Shown in pieces: positions 1 to 8,749 of a stretch of 64,000 nt of DNA; position 1 is the stretch's first letter, and every line of letters begins with the position of its first letter. The DNA lies in contig CBFIIW010000002.1 in assembly GCA_965662775.1 (NCBI GenBank), forward strand, positions 62,001 to 126,000. The letters are read 5' to 3'. Source of the DNA: UBA7985 sp002690455. Its GTDB lineage: Bacteria > Pseudomonadota > Alphaproteobacteria > UBA7985. Below the pieces are notes generated by a model. That model did no database searches and had not been told where the DNA came from. It saw only the letters and a program-made list of their open reading frames with translations. The position numbers and the translations under genes were made by a program.

Positions 1-1
1 G

Positions 2-328
2 AGTCCTCTCCTGCAGATTGCCGGCAAAACCGGAACGGCGCAGGTCGCCCGGCTCAGTGCCTCAGAGCGCTTACGGATGCTCGATGATGTTGAGAACTTG
101 GACTATGAGCGTCGAAACCATGGCTTGTTCGTGGGCTTTGGCCCTATCGATAATCCACGCTACGCCTGCGCGGCGGTTGTGGAGCATGGCAACAGTGGCA
201 GCCTGTCTGCAGCGCCGGTCGTGCGCGACCTGCTCCAGACGGCGATAGTTACTGGTTCAGGCGATGATCCCGACAGGACCCGCGACCCGGATGCGCTGGT
301 TGCACGCGGCCGGCAGCGGAGGGGCTAA
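2..328 (+). CDS. mrdA: Penicillin-binding protein 2, C-terminal end (partial)
   Basis: The frame is open from the first bases of the window and ends in TAA at 326-328; the N-terminus lies outside. PBP2 is the transpeptidase of the elongation machinery, cross-linking new peptidoglycan together with RodA in the periplasm. The visible part holds the KTGT motif (codons near bases 26-37), which closes the penicillin-binding active site, followed by the conserved NHGLFVGF and ACAAVVEHG strands typical of class B PBPs. The call is also supported by rodA starting 3 bp downstream, the usual mrdA-rodA pair. The last 25 residues are charged and poorly conserved. A different class B PBP is unlikely given rodA. 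Confidence 0.88.
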   Translation, partial: SPLLQIAGKTGTAQVARLSASERLRMLDDVENLDYERRNHGLFVGFGPIDNPRYACAAVVEHGNSGSLSAAPVVRDLLQTAIVTGSGDDPDRTRDPDALVARGRQRRG

Positions 329-331
329 GCT

Positions 332-1510
332 ATGGCGTATACCGCTGAGACGAGTCCGACAAGCCGGGTACAGCTATCGTTTCTGGACCGGGTATCGAGT
401 GTCCCCTGGCCCATGCTGATGCTGGTTGTAATCCTCTGTGTGGTCGGCGTTGCCATGCAGTATTCCGCGGGAGGTTTGAACTGGGAGACCTATGCCGGTG
501 ACCATCTGATCCGGACAGCGTTATTTTTCTCGCTAGCCTTGATCGCCGGTCTGGTCGACATCCGGCTTTGGTTCCGGGTGTCTTATTTCGTCTTTGGGGC
601 GACGCTGCTTATGCTCCTCGCGGTCCCATTTCTGGGGGAGGAATACAACGGGGCCAAGCGCTGGATTGATTTGCAGGTGACACGGCTTCAGCCCTCTGAG
701 CTGATCCAGGTAGGGTTCATTATGGCTTTGGCCCGTTATCTACACGGGGCCAGTTGGGAAGAGATGGGGCGGCCGCTAGATCTGATTTTTCCGGTGTTAT
801 TGGCGGTGCTACCAATCTACCTGATTATGAACCAGCCAGACTTGGGAACCTCACTAAAGCTGATGGCCTGTCTGAGTGTCATCCTCTTTCTTGCGGGCCT
901 GCGATGGTGGCTCGTGCTCATCGGACTGGGGGGCGGTATCGCCGGCGCATACTGGTTTATCGACCGTTGCCTGCAACTGGGGATCGACGCAGCGGGGTAT
1001 CAATGTCGACGCGTGCTGGTTCTCTTCGACCCGCAACTCGACCTGAGCGGTGCGGGTTATCACATCCATCAGGCCAAGATTGCCATTGGCTCGGGAGGCC
1101 TGCGCGGGCAAGGCTTTGGTCAAGGGCAGCACAATCAACTGGGCTTTACCCCAGAGAATAACACGGACTTTGTCTGGGCCTTGTTGGCCGAAGAGTTCGG
1201 CTTTATCGGATGCATGGTGGTGCTGTTTCTCTTCACACTGTTATTACTTTACGGGGTGGTGACGGCCTTGCGGGCGAGGAGCCAGTTTGGGCGACTGCTG
1301 GCAGCGACGCTAACGGCCAACCTCTTCTTTTACGTGGTGGTGAATATAGCCATGAACATGGGCTTGCTCCCGGTGGTGGGCATGCCACTCCCTTTCCTTT
1401 CCTACGGGGGCTCGGCGTTACTTGCGGTGATGGGGTCTGTGGCTCTCTTGACGTCAATCTGGATCCACTATGATGTACCCGTTGGATCAGAAGGAAAGCT
1501 GCGACAATGA
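332..1510 (+). CDS. rodA: Rod shape-determining peptidoglycan polymerase RodA (SEDS family)
   Basis: This 392-residue polytopic membrane protein of the SEDS family polymerises glycan strands from lipid II during cell elongation. About ten hydrophobic segments are visible. Conserved SEDS motifs include AKRWIDL, QPSELIQ near residues 109-130 and NNTDFVWALLAEE in the large extracellular loop region, which holds the Asp essential in the family. The ATG at 332 has a GGAGGGG ribosome-binding site about 8 bp upstream and sits 3 bp after mrdA, so the two are probably co-transcribed and translationally coupled. Length is near the family norm. FtsW is less likely because of the PBP2 neighbour. Confidence 0.95.
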   Translation: MAYTAETSPTSRVQLSFLDRVSSVPWPMLMLVVILCVVGVAMQYSAGGLNWETYAGDHLIRTALFFSLALIAGLVDIRLWFRVSYFVFGATLLMLLAVPFLGEEYNGAKRWIDLQVTRLQPSELIQVGFIMALARYLHGASWEEMGRPLDLIFPVLLAVLPIYLIMNQPDLGTSLKLMACLSVILFLAGLRWWLVLIGLGGGIAGAYWFIDRCLQLGIDAAGYQCRRVLVLFDPQLDLSGAGYHIHQAKIAIGSGGLRGQGFGQGQHNQLGFTPENNTDFVWALLAEEFGFIGCMVVLFLFTLLLLYGVVTALRARSQFGRLLAATLTANLFFYVVVNIAMNMGLLPVVGMPLPFLSYGGSALLAVMGSVALLTSIWIHYDVPVGSEGKLRQ

Positions 1511-1998
1511 CAGAGCAACAGAGAGCCAGCACCGGAGCGGAGATCCACAAGGCCCTTCGGGAAAAAATCGGTGATGAGGTCGAGGTCAGCGACTGGGTGA
1601 TGGTGGACCAAGACCGAATTCAGGCCTTTGCCGATGCCACCCTTGACCAACAGTGGATCCACACCGATCCGGTTCGGGCTGAGAAAGGACCCTTCGGCGG
1701 ACCGATTGCCCACGGCTTACTCAGCCTGTCCCTCTTGCCATATTTCGCGGGCCAGATGAGTTGGGCGCCGCTGCCGCGGATGAGTGTGAACTACGGCTAT
1801 GAAAGGGTGCGGTTCACAGCGCCCTTACCTGCAGACTCAAGGGTTCGATGTCGCCAGACGTTGGAGCGCGTAGATTCGCGGTCTGATGGCGGTCTGATGG
1901 TTGCACTGACGTGCCGGGTGGAACGCGAGGGCCAATTGCTCGCGGAGGGCGGTCGACCGATCGTTGTCGCGGAGAGCCTGAGCCTGTTTTACTACTGA
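1507..1998 (+). CDS. MaoC-family (R)-hydratase / dehydratase
   Basis: This 163-residue protein has the single hot-dog fold of MaoC-like (R)-specific enoyl-CoA hydratases. The signature is clear: FADATLDQQWIHTDP places the catalytic Asp at residue 47 and His at 52, followed by the GPIAHG turn that binds the CoA substrate. Such enzymes hydrate trans-2-enoyl-CoA in fatty acid or polyhydroxyalkanoate metabolism; which substrate is used here cannot be told. Its ATG overlaps the rodA stop (ATGA), indicating co-translation with rodA, an uncommon partner. Confidence 0.85.
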   Translation: MTEQQRASTGAEIHKALREKIGDEVEVSDWVMVDQDRIQAFADATLDQQWIHTDPVRAEKGPFGGPIAHGLLSLSLLPYFAGQMSWAPLPRMSVNYGYERVRFTAPLPADSRVRCRQTLERVDSRSDGGLMVALTCRVEREGQLLAEGGRPIVVAESLSLFYY

Positions 1999-2091
1999 GG
2001 CTGCACGTGGCAACGATCGGTCGACCGAACAAAAGCCTGCCGTGGTTCTGCAGCTGAGCGGTGTATTTGGCCGGTGGCGCGCTCAGGCCTC

Positions 2092-2106
2092 GGTCGCTTC
2101 GCGACC
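2092..2106 (-). repeat. GCGAAGC-type hairpin
   Basis: A 6-bp perfect stem (GGTCGC/GCGACC) closes a three-base loop that reads GAA on the minus strand. It is one of at least seven hairpins in this window with the same GC-GAA-GC centre but different outer stems, all in noncoding DNA. Confidence 0.7.
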
Positions 2107-2244
2107 TTCGCCCCTCCCACGCGGAATTGTTATTTTGGTTGTACCGACGTATTCCATGTTGCGGTCTGAGTGGCGGGACCACGTGTTGCACCACTGAACA
2201 CCATAACGTGCCACGCCGAGTAGAGCGCGGCGTGTCTGTTTTAA

Positions 2245-2295
2245 TGCGCAGGGGAGATTTGTAAGCCGCGAAGCGGCGTTAAATCGAGCCTGCCA
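2245..2295 (+). repeat. 51-bp dispersed REP-like element, copy 1
   Basis: This element matches 58615-58665 (opposite orientation) at 46 of 51 positions. It is an imperfect palindrome: an outer stem GATTT/AAATC, unpaired GTAA and GTT or GTC, and an inner stem GCCGC/GCGGC with a GAA loop. The single mismatch inside the core (T versus C) is in the unpaired part. Such bulged palindromes resemble REP elements. Confidence 0.75.
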
Positions 2296-2317
2296 CCGAT
2301 ATCTTTAAATTTTTGTG

Positions 2318-3577
2318 TCAAGCCGCCCGGAGGATGAACGCGGGAATATGCTGTTCAAAGCTCTTTTGGGCCGCTTTTATCGTTTTAGCGTCGACGCCTT
2401 GCGCCTTAGCAGCCTCTATGGTCGCAGCGAGGGAATCTTCTTCATTGGACTTTGCCGCGGTACCCAAGTCAAACGCGTCGATCTTCTGTTTCGTCAGCTC
2501 TTCAATGGCTTCGACCAGTTTCTGGTCCTTTGGTGTGGCCAGCATGAACGCGCGCCCTTTGCGTCCTGCGCGCCCTGTTCGCCCAATGCGGTGGACATAG
2601 TCTTCGGCATTGAAGGGGACGTCATAATTGAACACGTGGGTGATGTGGTCGATGTCGATGCCTCGGGCTGCAACGTCCGAGCATACCAACAGGTTTATTG
2701 TCTCGGTGCGGAAGGCCTCGAGGGTCTCCATTCGCTTGGGTTGGCTGAGGTCGCCGTGCATCGGCGCGGCTGACACGCCTGCCCGCCGTAGCGTTTCCAC
2801 GACCGCCGCAATATCGCGCTTGCGATTGCAAAATACGATGGACGACTTGGGCTGCTCAGCTTGAACAAGTGCCCGTAGAGTGGATTGCTTGTCACGATCC
2901 TTGGCTGCAACGATGAAGGTTGTAACCGTCGCAGCTGTTGTCGCAGCCCGTGCTACCTCCACCTCTTTCGGATTGCTGAGAAATTTGTCGGCTAGCTTTC
3001 GGATCGGTGGAGCCATAGTCGCCGAAAACATCAACGTCTGCCGCTTGGCAGGCAGGCGACCGACAATGGTTTCAATGTCCGGGATAAAGCCCATGTCCAG
3101 CATTCTGTCAGCCTCATCGATGACCAGAATACTCACGTCCATTGGCATGACTGATCCTCGATCGATCAAATCGAGGAGGCGTCCGGGAGTGGCGATGAGC
3201 ACATCCACGCCCCGCGTCAGCACGGCCTCCTGCTCCTTCATCGATTCGCCGCCAATAAGGAGCGCCATTGAGAGCTGGTGGTTGACGCCATACATCTCAA
3301 AGTTTTCAGATATCTGAGCGGCCAGTTCCCGCGTTGGCGAAAGGATCAGTGAACGTGGCATTCGAGCACGCGCTTGGCCCTCGGCCAGAATGTCGATCAT
3401 TGGCAGGGTAAAGCCCGCCGTCTTGCCAGTGCCAGTTTGGGCAACACCAAGCATATCCCGTCCCATCAGCACGGCTGGTATCGCCGCCTTCTGGATAGGC
3501 GTAGGGGTCTCATACCCCATGGAAGCCACAGCGGCCTGTAGGCCCTCTGAGAGGCCTAAATCTGCAAATTCATTCAT
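2318..3577 (-). CDS. DEAD-box ATP-dependent RNA helicase
   Basis: This superfamily 2 RNA helicase of about 419 residues has all the classic motifs: the Q-motif region (TPIQ), Walker A AQTGTGKT, PTRELA, DEAD in VIDEADRM, SAT in FSATM, ARGID and HRIGRTGR. Proteins of this RhlE/RhlB-like class unwind structured RNA in ribosome assembly and mRNA decay. The C-terminal tail is short and not basic, unlike long RhlE proteins. I chose the ATG at 3577 (MNEFADLGL); a TTG 51 bp upstream (3628) would add 17 residues, and neither has a strong ribosome-binding site. The gene is transcribed divergently from the hydrolase at 3729. Confidence 0.92.
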   Translation of the reverse strand: MNEFADLGLSEGLQAAVASMGYETPTPIQKAAIPAVLMGRDMLGVAQTGTGKTAGFTLPMIDILAEGQARARMPRSLILSPTRELAAQISENFEMYGVNHQLSMALLIGGESMKEQEAVLTRGVDVLIATPGRLLDLIDRGSVMPMDVSILVIDEADRMLDMGFIPDIETIVGRLPAKRQTLMFSATMAPPIRKLADKFLSNPKEVEVARAATTAATVTTFIVAAKDRDKQSTLRALVQAEQPKSSIVFCNRKRDIAAVVETLRRAGVSAAPMHGDLSQPKRMETLEAFRTETINLLVCSDVAARGIDIDHITHVFNYDVPFNAEDYVHRIGRTGRAGRKGRAFMLATPKDQKLVEAIEELTKQKIDAFDLGTAAKSNEEDSLAATIEAAKAQGVDAKTIKAAQKSFEQHIPAFILRAA

Positions 3578-3728
3578 GAAGGGAGGCTTGCCGAAAGGCC
3601 CTAAACCGTGATTGATCCGTCTGAACAAATAAGAGACGCCGCCGGGACATACGGATCTTTGAAATCATGTCCCAGTCTTCTGATCTCACATATATGGTTT
3701 TTTCCCGTTCTCGGCAAGGTTATCGGCT

Positions 3729-4433
3729 ATGACACACAGGGTCGCGTTTCTTCCTGGTCTTCTCTGCGACGCCAATCTGTTCACTTCGCAGGTATCTGCC
3801 GTCCGGAAGATGGGCCACGAACCCGTCGTCGCTGACTTTTCCGGCCCGGATCAAGACAGTATGGCCGCAATGGCAGCAACCGTGCTCCGGGACATGCCAG
3901 AGCGGTTCTCGCTGATCGCATTGTCCATGGGCGGATACGTCGCGCTAAAAATTCTATCACTTTCCCCAGAGCGCGTTGAACGTGTCGCCTTGCTGGATAC
4001 CAATGCTCGGGCAGACGATGCCGCCGCCGCTGCTCGACGTCGGGATCTGCTGCACCTAGCGGACCGAGGTCGCTTCCTGGGTATCGCGCCGCGACTAATG
4101 CCACTTTATCTGCACGCAAGTCGCCTCAACGATGCGTCGCTGACCCGTTCGGTTGCTGACATGGCGGAACGGATGGGAGCCGATGTGTTTCGTCGTCAGC
4201 AAACAGCTATCCTCCACCGCGAGGACCATCGATCAACACTTGCTGCTTATCAGGGGCCGGTGCTGGTACTTTGTGGTCGGCAGGATCAAGTAACCCCTCT
4301 TCACCTGAGCGAGGAGATGGCAGCGCTTGCGCCAAGAGGCGACCTGCAAGTAATCGAGGATTGTGGGCATCTGAGTACCATGGAGCGCCCGCAAGCGGTC
4401 AACGCTGCCTTAGGCGAGTGGTTTGAACGCTAA
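3729..4433 (+). CDS. Alpha/beta-fold hydrolase
   Basis: This 234-residue soluble protein has the alpha/beta hydrolase fold. The nucleophile elbow is ALSMGGY with Ser66; the acid is the Asp of GRQDQVTP near residue 186; the base is His214 in DCGHLSTMERP. The early LPGLLCD stretch forms the oxyanion region and is typical of small esterase or peptidase-like hydrolases. No signal peptide is seen, so it is probably cytoplasmic. The substrate is unknown. The gene stands alone, between the divergent helicase and the convergent parE. Confidence 0.85.
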   Translation: MTHRVAFLPGLLCDANLFTSQVSAVRKMGHEPVVADFSGPDQDSMAAMAATVLRDMPERFSLIALSMGGYVALKILSLSPERVERVALLDTNARADDAAAAARRRDLLHLADRGRFLGIAPRLMPLYLHASRLNDASLTRSVADMAERMGADVFRRQQTAILHREDHRSTLAAYQGPVLVLCGRQDQVTPLHLSEEMAALAPRGDLQVIEDCGHLSTMERPQAVNAALGEWFER

Positions 4434-4566
4434 GTTGCTGCGGCCTCTGTTGTGAGCATTGTCTGGTCAGGCCAGCGGTTTCGATCGACCCAGGGCGACC
4501 AAAAAATTCTTCAGGATCAGCACGGCTGACAAAATTGACCACAAGTCTAAGCCAAACGCTGGGACT

Positions 4567-6576
4567 TTATACGTCAATTTCTTCTGCTACGTAGGCTGCG
4601 TTTTCCTGAATGAACTCGAAGCGCTTCTCCGCTTTCTTGCCCATCAGGTCCTCAACCAAGTCTTTAATCGACCGCCCTGCTGCAAGTCCCGCTGCCGCAT
4701 CGGCCAGCGTAACCCGCTCAAGTTGTCGGGTTTTGGGATCCATGGTGGTCTCGCGCAGCTGCTTTGGCATCATCTCACCCAACCCTTTGAACCGACTGAT
4801 CTCCACATTGGCATTGGAGCGGAATTCCCGTTTCAGGATCTCATCCTTGTGCCGGTCGTCGCGGGCATAGAACGACTTGCCTCCGTGGCTGAGGCGAAAC
4901 AAAGGGGGGACTGCGAGGAACAGTCTCCCGGCTTCAATGATCTGTGGGTAGGTGCGGTAGAAAAATGTCATCAGCAGCGAAGCAATGTGCGCGCCGTCAA
5001 CGTCGGCATCGGTCATGATCACCACGCGCTCGTAACGCAGATTATCCACGTCGGCCAATTTGCCATCAAATCCGAGGGCCTGTGCCAGATCTGCGAGTTC
5101 CTGATTGCCGCGAAGTTTGTCAGCGCTTGCCGATGCGACGTTCAGGATCTTGCCGCGCAAGGGCAGGATCGCTTGCGTTTCCCGGTCGCGCGCCTGCTTG
5201 GCTGAACCGCCAGCTGAGTCGCCTTCTACCAGAAACAGCTCCGTGCCTTCGGGGTTGTTGCGAGAGCAGTCTGTCAGTTTGCCGGGCAAGCGCAGGCGTT
5301 TTGTGACCGACTTGCGGGCCGTGTCTTTGTCTGCCTTTTTCCGCAGGCGCTCTTCCATGCGTAGAATGATGCTGTCGAGCAGCGCCCGGGCTGCCCGGCC
5401 ATTCCCGGCCAGCCAGTGTTCAAAGTGTTCTTTGAGCGCTTGATCCACCAGTCGGGAGGCCTCGGGGCTCCCAAGTCGTTCCTTGGTCTGTCCCTGAAAC
5501 TGAGGCTCAGGGATGAAGCACGATAGCACGGCCTGCGCCCCGCTAAGCACGTCATCTGCGGTGATGGTCGCCGCCTTCTTGTTGCCTGCCATCTCGCCAA
5601 AAGCTCGCAGCGCCCGCGTCAACCCGGTGCGAAGACCGTTTTCGTGCGTACCTCCCTGGGGCGTGGGTATGGTGTTGCAGTATGAGGACAGGCTGGCTTC
5701 ACCCGTACCCTCATCATCGGGCCAGGCCAGCGCCCACTCAACCTTTCCAACGGTACCACTGAGGTCCGCGCGTCCTTCAAACAGGGCATCACCGATCAGG
5801 GACTGCCCTCCCAATTGCTCCCGCAGAAAGTCCGCCAGCCCACCCGGGAAGTGAAACACAGCCTCTGCCGGTGTCTTGTCGCCGTCGACCAGCAGTGCCG
5901 GGTCACAGGCCCAGCGGATCTCAACCCCGCGTTCGAGGTAGGCTTTCGAACGCGCCATCCGGAACAAAGTTCCCGGACGAAACGCAAGCTTGGGGCCAAA
6001 TATCTCCGCATCAGGCCGGAATTGTACCGAAGTCCCGCGCCGGTTCGGGGCAGCGCCAACCTTCGTCAACTTGCCCGTAGACAGGCCGCGTGAAAACGAT
6101 TGAGTCCACAGCACTTTGTCGCGTGCAACCTCGACGATCAGGCTCTCCGATAGTGCGTTGACCACTGAAATTCCGACCCCGTGCAAACCGCCCGAGGTTG
6201 CGTAGTTATTGCCGTTGAATTTGCCGCCCGAGTGCAAGGTGGTGAGAATGACTTCGAGCGCTGATTTGTCTTTGAATTTGGGGTGTGGGTCGACTGGGAT
6301 ACCCCGGCCATTGTCGGTGACCCGCACCGAGCCGTCGGCGATCATCTCGACTGAAATCCGGGTGGCGTGACCGGCTACCGCTTCGTCAACGGAGTTGTCG
6401 AGAATTTCGGCCATAAGGTGGTGAAATGCGCGCTCGTCCGTCCCGCCGATGTACATACCCGGGCGTTTCCGCACCGGCTCCAAGCCCTCAAGAACCTCAA
6501 TATCTTGGGCGGTGTAACCGCTGGCTTTTTTGGTTTGTTCTTCCGAAACGGAGAAAAGATCGGCGTCTTCAGCCAT
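4567..6576 (-). CDS. parE: DNA topoisomerase IV subunit B
   Basis: ParE is the ATPase subunit of topoisomerase IV, which decatenates daughter chromosomes together with ParC. The sequence has the GHKL ATPase signatures (EILDNSVDEA, VTDNGRGIPVD, GLHGVGISVVNAL) in the first third and the TOPRIM motifs EGDSAGG and DADVDGAH in the last third. At about 669 residues it lacks the long GyrB insertion. The ATG at 6576 is preferred because GAAGGA lies 9 bp upstream; the TTG at 6585 would be 1 bp from it. A perfect GTTC-N7-GTTC LexA-type repeat lies 30 bp upstream, so SOS control is likely. Confidence 0.95.
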   Translation of the reverse strand: MAEDADLFSVSEEQTKKASGYTAQDIEVLEGLEPVRKRPGMYIGGTDERAFHHLMAEILDNSVDEAVAGHATRISVEMIADGSVRVTDNGRGIPVDPHPKFKDKSALEVILTTLHSGGKFNGNNYATSGGLHGVGISVVNALSESLIVEVARDKVLWTQSFSRGLSTGKLTKVGAAPNRRGTSVQFRPDAEIFGPKLAFRPGTLFRMARSKAYLERGVEIRWACDPALLVDGDKTPAEAVFHFPGGLADFLREQLGGQSLIGDALFEGRADLSGTVGKVEWALAWPDDEGTGEASLSSYCNTIPTPQGGTHENGLRTGLTRALRAFGEMAGNKKAATITADDVLSGAQAVLSCFIPEPQFQGQTKERLGSPEASRLVDQALKEHFEHWLAGNGRAARALLDSIILRMEERLRKKADKDTARKSVTKRLRLPGKLTDCSRNNPEGTELFLVEGDSAGGSAKQARDRETQAILPLRGKILNVASASADKLRGNQELADLAQALGFDGKLADVDNLRYERVVIMTDADVDGAHIASLLMTFFYRTYPQIIEAGRLFLAVPPLFRLSHGGKSFYARDDRHKDEILKREFRSNANVEISRFKGLGEMMPKQLRETTMDPKTRQLERVTLADAAAGLAAGRSIKDLVEDLMGKKAEKRFEFIQENAAYVAEEIDV

Positions 6577-6605
6577 GCCAGACAATCCTTCACGATGAAA
6601 TGCGT

Positions 6606-6620
6606 GTTCAGTATCTGTTC
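6606..6620 (-). promoter_or_regulatory. LexA (SOS) box of parE
   Basis: GTTC at 6606-6609 and GTTC at 6617-6620 are separated by exactly 7 bases, the alphaproteobacterial LexA consensus. The site is 30 bp upstream of the parE start. As I recall, parE belongs to the LexA regulon in several alphaproteobacteria. One or two perfect matches are expected by chance in 64 kb, so position is the main support. Confidence 0.7.
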
Positions 6621-6726
6621 TGATTTATCACTCTTATGCGCCGCAAACGCAAGCTGCTTCCTAACTCCAGAGAGGCGAAACAATGGATGAATTGACAAGA
6701 CATTCACGATAGGGAAATCTATTTTT

Positions 6727-7764
6727 GTGCGATCTAGTGCAGCGCAATTAAGTGCCCTCGATGGCCTCTACCGCGACGGTCACGTCACTTCGGCGGAACG
6801 TACTGCTGCCTGGCACAGTCTCTTTCCGGTCGGCTTAACGGTGTGGGATAGTCGCTTACTGTGGGTGCTGTCGGCCCTGTGTCTGGCGCTGACCCTGTTT
6901 TCGGTTGCCGCGCTGAACCTGACGTTGATCCTGCAGTTTTTTGAAGCGCAACTCGATTGGTTGACCCGGCGTTGGTTCGATGTCCTGCGCTGGAGCAGTC
7001 TGATCCATGTGACGTTCGCGAGCCTGCCGCTGCTGCTGTTCGCGGGCCTCGCCGCGCGTGAGCCCAGTTCATGGGTGCAACAGACCCTGCTGGTGCTGAC
7101 CATGGCACTAGTCGCGCTGCCGGTGATCGCCACTGGTCAGATTTATCAGATAGGGGCTAACGCCAGTGGGCTGTTCCTGATCTGGAGCCTGCTTGCCCTG
7201 CCATTAGCGGTAGCCGCCCGAACCAAGGTCGCCTGGGTCTTCATTCAGGCCCTCGCTTATCTGTTTGTCCTTTTTCAATTTGGCGAGGTCCCTGGATTGA
7301 GTCCGTTGATCCAGTCTGCGGTGCCGCTCACCGCGCTTGGGCTTTGGGCCTTCATGGGTCGTTCGGGGCCAGATTGGGTAAGGGGGAGTTGGTATCCTGC
7401 GATCAATCTGCTGGCTTTAGGGCAAATCGCAACCACTGCTGTTTTCGGCCCTACGGGCATAGCCCTCTTGGCGCTTGTGGCGAGTCTGACGGCTTTTGGG
7501 CTGATCATCCGGGGCTGCGGTTTGCCGACTTTCCTGGGCGGCCTGTCGTATATCCTGACTGTATCCCTCGTTGCACTTCTCTTCCTCCGCTACAGCGGGT
7601 TCAATTTAATCGGTGACAATTTCCTCACGGGAAGTTTGTTGCTGAGTCTGGTGCTGCTGGTCTGGTTCGGGGGGGCGATTGCTCTCTACTTGCGCCTCCG
7701 CCAAGGAAAGGCTCCCCCGAAAAACCAGGACGGATCCTTAAATGGGGGCCGAGACGATGGCTGA
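6727..7764 (+). CDS. DUF2157 membrane protein
   Basis: This 345-residue integral membrane protein begins with a soluble segment of about 45 residues followed by many hydrophobic helices. The conserved stretch around residues 138-165 (IATGQIYQIGANAS, then a leucine-rich helix) matches the DUF2157 family. Its role is unknown; it is the first gene of a three-gene operon with DUF4401-like and GDYXXLXY-type genes, a partnership seen in many proteobacteria. The start is a GTG. A TTGACA hexamer lies at 6692-6697, but a promoter from it would leave almost no leader. Confidence 0.8.
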   Translation: MRSSAAQLSALDGLYRDGHVTSAERTAAWHSLFPVGLTVWDSRLLWVLSALCLALTLFSVAALNLTLILQFFEAQLDWLTRRWFDVLRWSSLIHVTFASLPLLLFAGLAAREPSSWVQQTLLVLTMALVALPVIATGQIYQIGANASGLFLIWSLLALPLAVAARTKVAWVFIQALAYLFVLFQFGEVPGLSPLIQSAVPLTALGLWAFMGRSGPDWVRGSWYPAINLLALGQIATTAVFGPTGIALLALVASLTAFGLIIRGCGLPTFLGGLSYILTVSLVALLFLRYSGFNLIGDNFLTGSLLLSLVLLVWFGGAIALYLRLRQGKAPPKNQDGSLNGGRDDG

Positions 7765-8749
7765 TCTCGACGGTTGGATCGCAGAGCTTGATCGGCCCAA
7801 CGTTGTCGACGCACTAGCGCGTCAGCGGGAGCATCGTAAAGGAACCTGGGTCGCGCGAGGTTTGTTTGTGCCAGCGATGCTGTTCGTGATCAGCACCCTC
7901 GCCATTCCGCTTACCTTTCTCTACCTGGGCCTGTTTGAAACGAGTGTAGTTTTGCTAATTGTCCCCGGTTTGATATTTCTGGTGTTGGCGTCTTCAGCTG
8001 ACCGGCTCCTGCAAAATCCTGCCAAACAAGAGAGCCAGCCGCTGTTTCTGACGTCCGCAGGGTTTCTGCTGGTGCCCTTGTTAGGGATGGTATCTACGCT
8101 TCATATAGCCGTTGCTCTCTACCCCTTTAATGATTCCTACGCCTTTCCACTTCTGTCAGGTGCTGCTCTGATTGGGATCGGCGTTGGTTCGCAGTTTGGC
8201 TTTTTGCAACCGCTCTGGCGACTGATTGCGGGGGTGATGGCCCCGGTTGGCGGCTTTGTCGTTCTCTGGTGTGCGCTCGCACAGGCCAGCATGCTGTTCG
8301 CCGATGCGGACGTTGGCTACGTTGATCTTTTCACCTTAGATCTGCACGTGCACTTGCAGTGGGCCGTGATCGCGGCGCTGTTGGTGCTCGTTGGCTTGAT
8401 GCTACTGGAGCGGCGCTGGTCGCGGGCATGGACGCTGCGCGATGGTACCGCCCTCTTCCTTCTGGTCGCCGCCTGTGTTGGCGTCGGCGGGATGGGTTGG
8501 TTGCCCTGGTGCCAACTGCTGGTACCCGCCGGGGTCTACGTGCTTGCTCGGCTGTGGCGGGGGAAGGCGCTGCAGGTCCTTGCCATCATTGCCTTTATCA
8601 CGATCCTGATTGCCGCTTACCGTCAGGCTGAGGTGTCCTTCGTCATCAAGGCCGGGCTGTTCGCGTTGCTGGCTGTCGGGCTCGCCGGAGGGGCGATGTT
8701 CGTTGGTCGCCGCGTCGCCGGTTCGCAGCGGGAGGCCGGCCGCTCATGA
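7742..8749 (+). CDS. DUF4401-like membrane protein
   Basis: This 335-residue polytopic membrane protein overlaps the end of the DUF2157 gene by 23 bp, which implies translational coupling. It has a short soluble N-terminus (about 38 residues) and roughly ten hydrophobic segments. The DUF4401 assignment rests mainly on gene order (DUF2157, DUF4401, GDYXXLXY), length and topology rather than a sharp motif. An internal ATG at 7757 is an equally good start. Function is unknown. Confidence 0.7.
   Translation: MGAETMADLDGWIAELDRPNVVDALARQREHRKGTWVARGLFVPAMLFVISTLAIPLTFLYLGLFETSVVLLIVPGLIFLVLASSADRLLQNPAKQESQPLFLTSAGFLLVPLLGMVSTLHIAVALYPFNDSYAFPLLSGAALIGIGVGSQFGFLQPLWRLIAGVMAPVGGFVVLWCALAQASMLFADADVGYVDLFTLDLHVHLQWAVIAALLVLVGLMLLERRWSRAWTLRDGTALFLLVAACVGVGGMGWLPWCQLLVPAGVYVLARLWRGKALQVLAIIAFITILIAAYRQAEVSFVIKAGLFALLAVGLAGGAMFVGRRVAGSQREAGRS

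Larger units (their letters stand above)
1999..2317. other. 319-bp gap with hairpin repeats
   Basis: No convincing gene is present. The stretch lies between the convergent MaoC gene and the DEAD-box helicase gene. It holds two short hairpins with the GC-GAA-GC core (2092-2106 and 2265-2277), and the second sits inside a 51-bp element that recurs near 58.6 kb. No clear poly-T terminator was seen for either gene. Confidence 0.7.

Noticed and set aside
6692..6720. A sigma-70 promoter for the DUF2157 gene (TTGACA with AAATCT 17 bp later)
   Set aside because: The -10 is poor and the transcript would start at the GTG codon itself; the evidence is too thin to annotate it.
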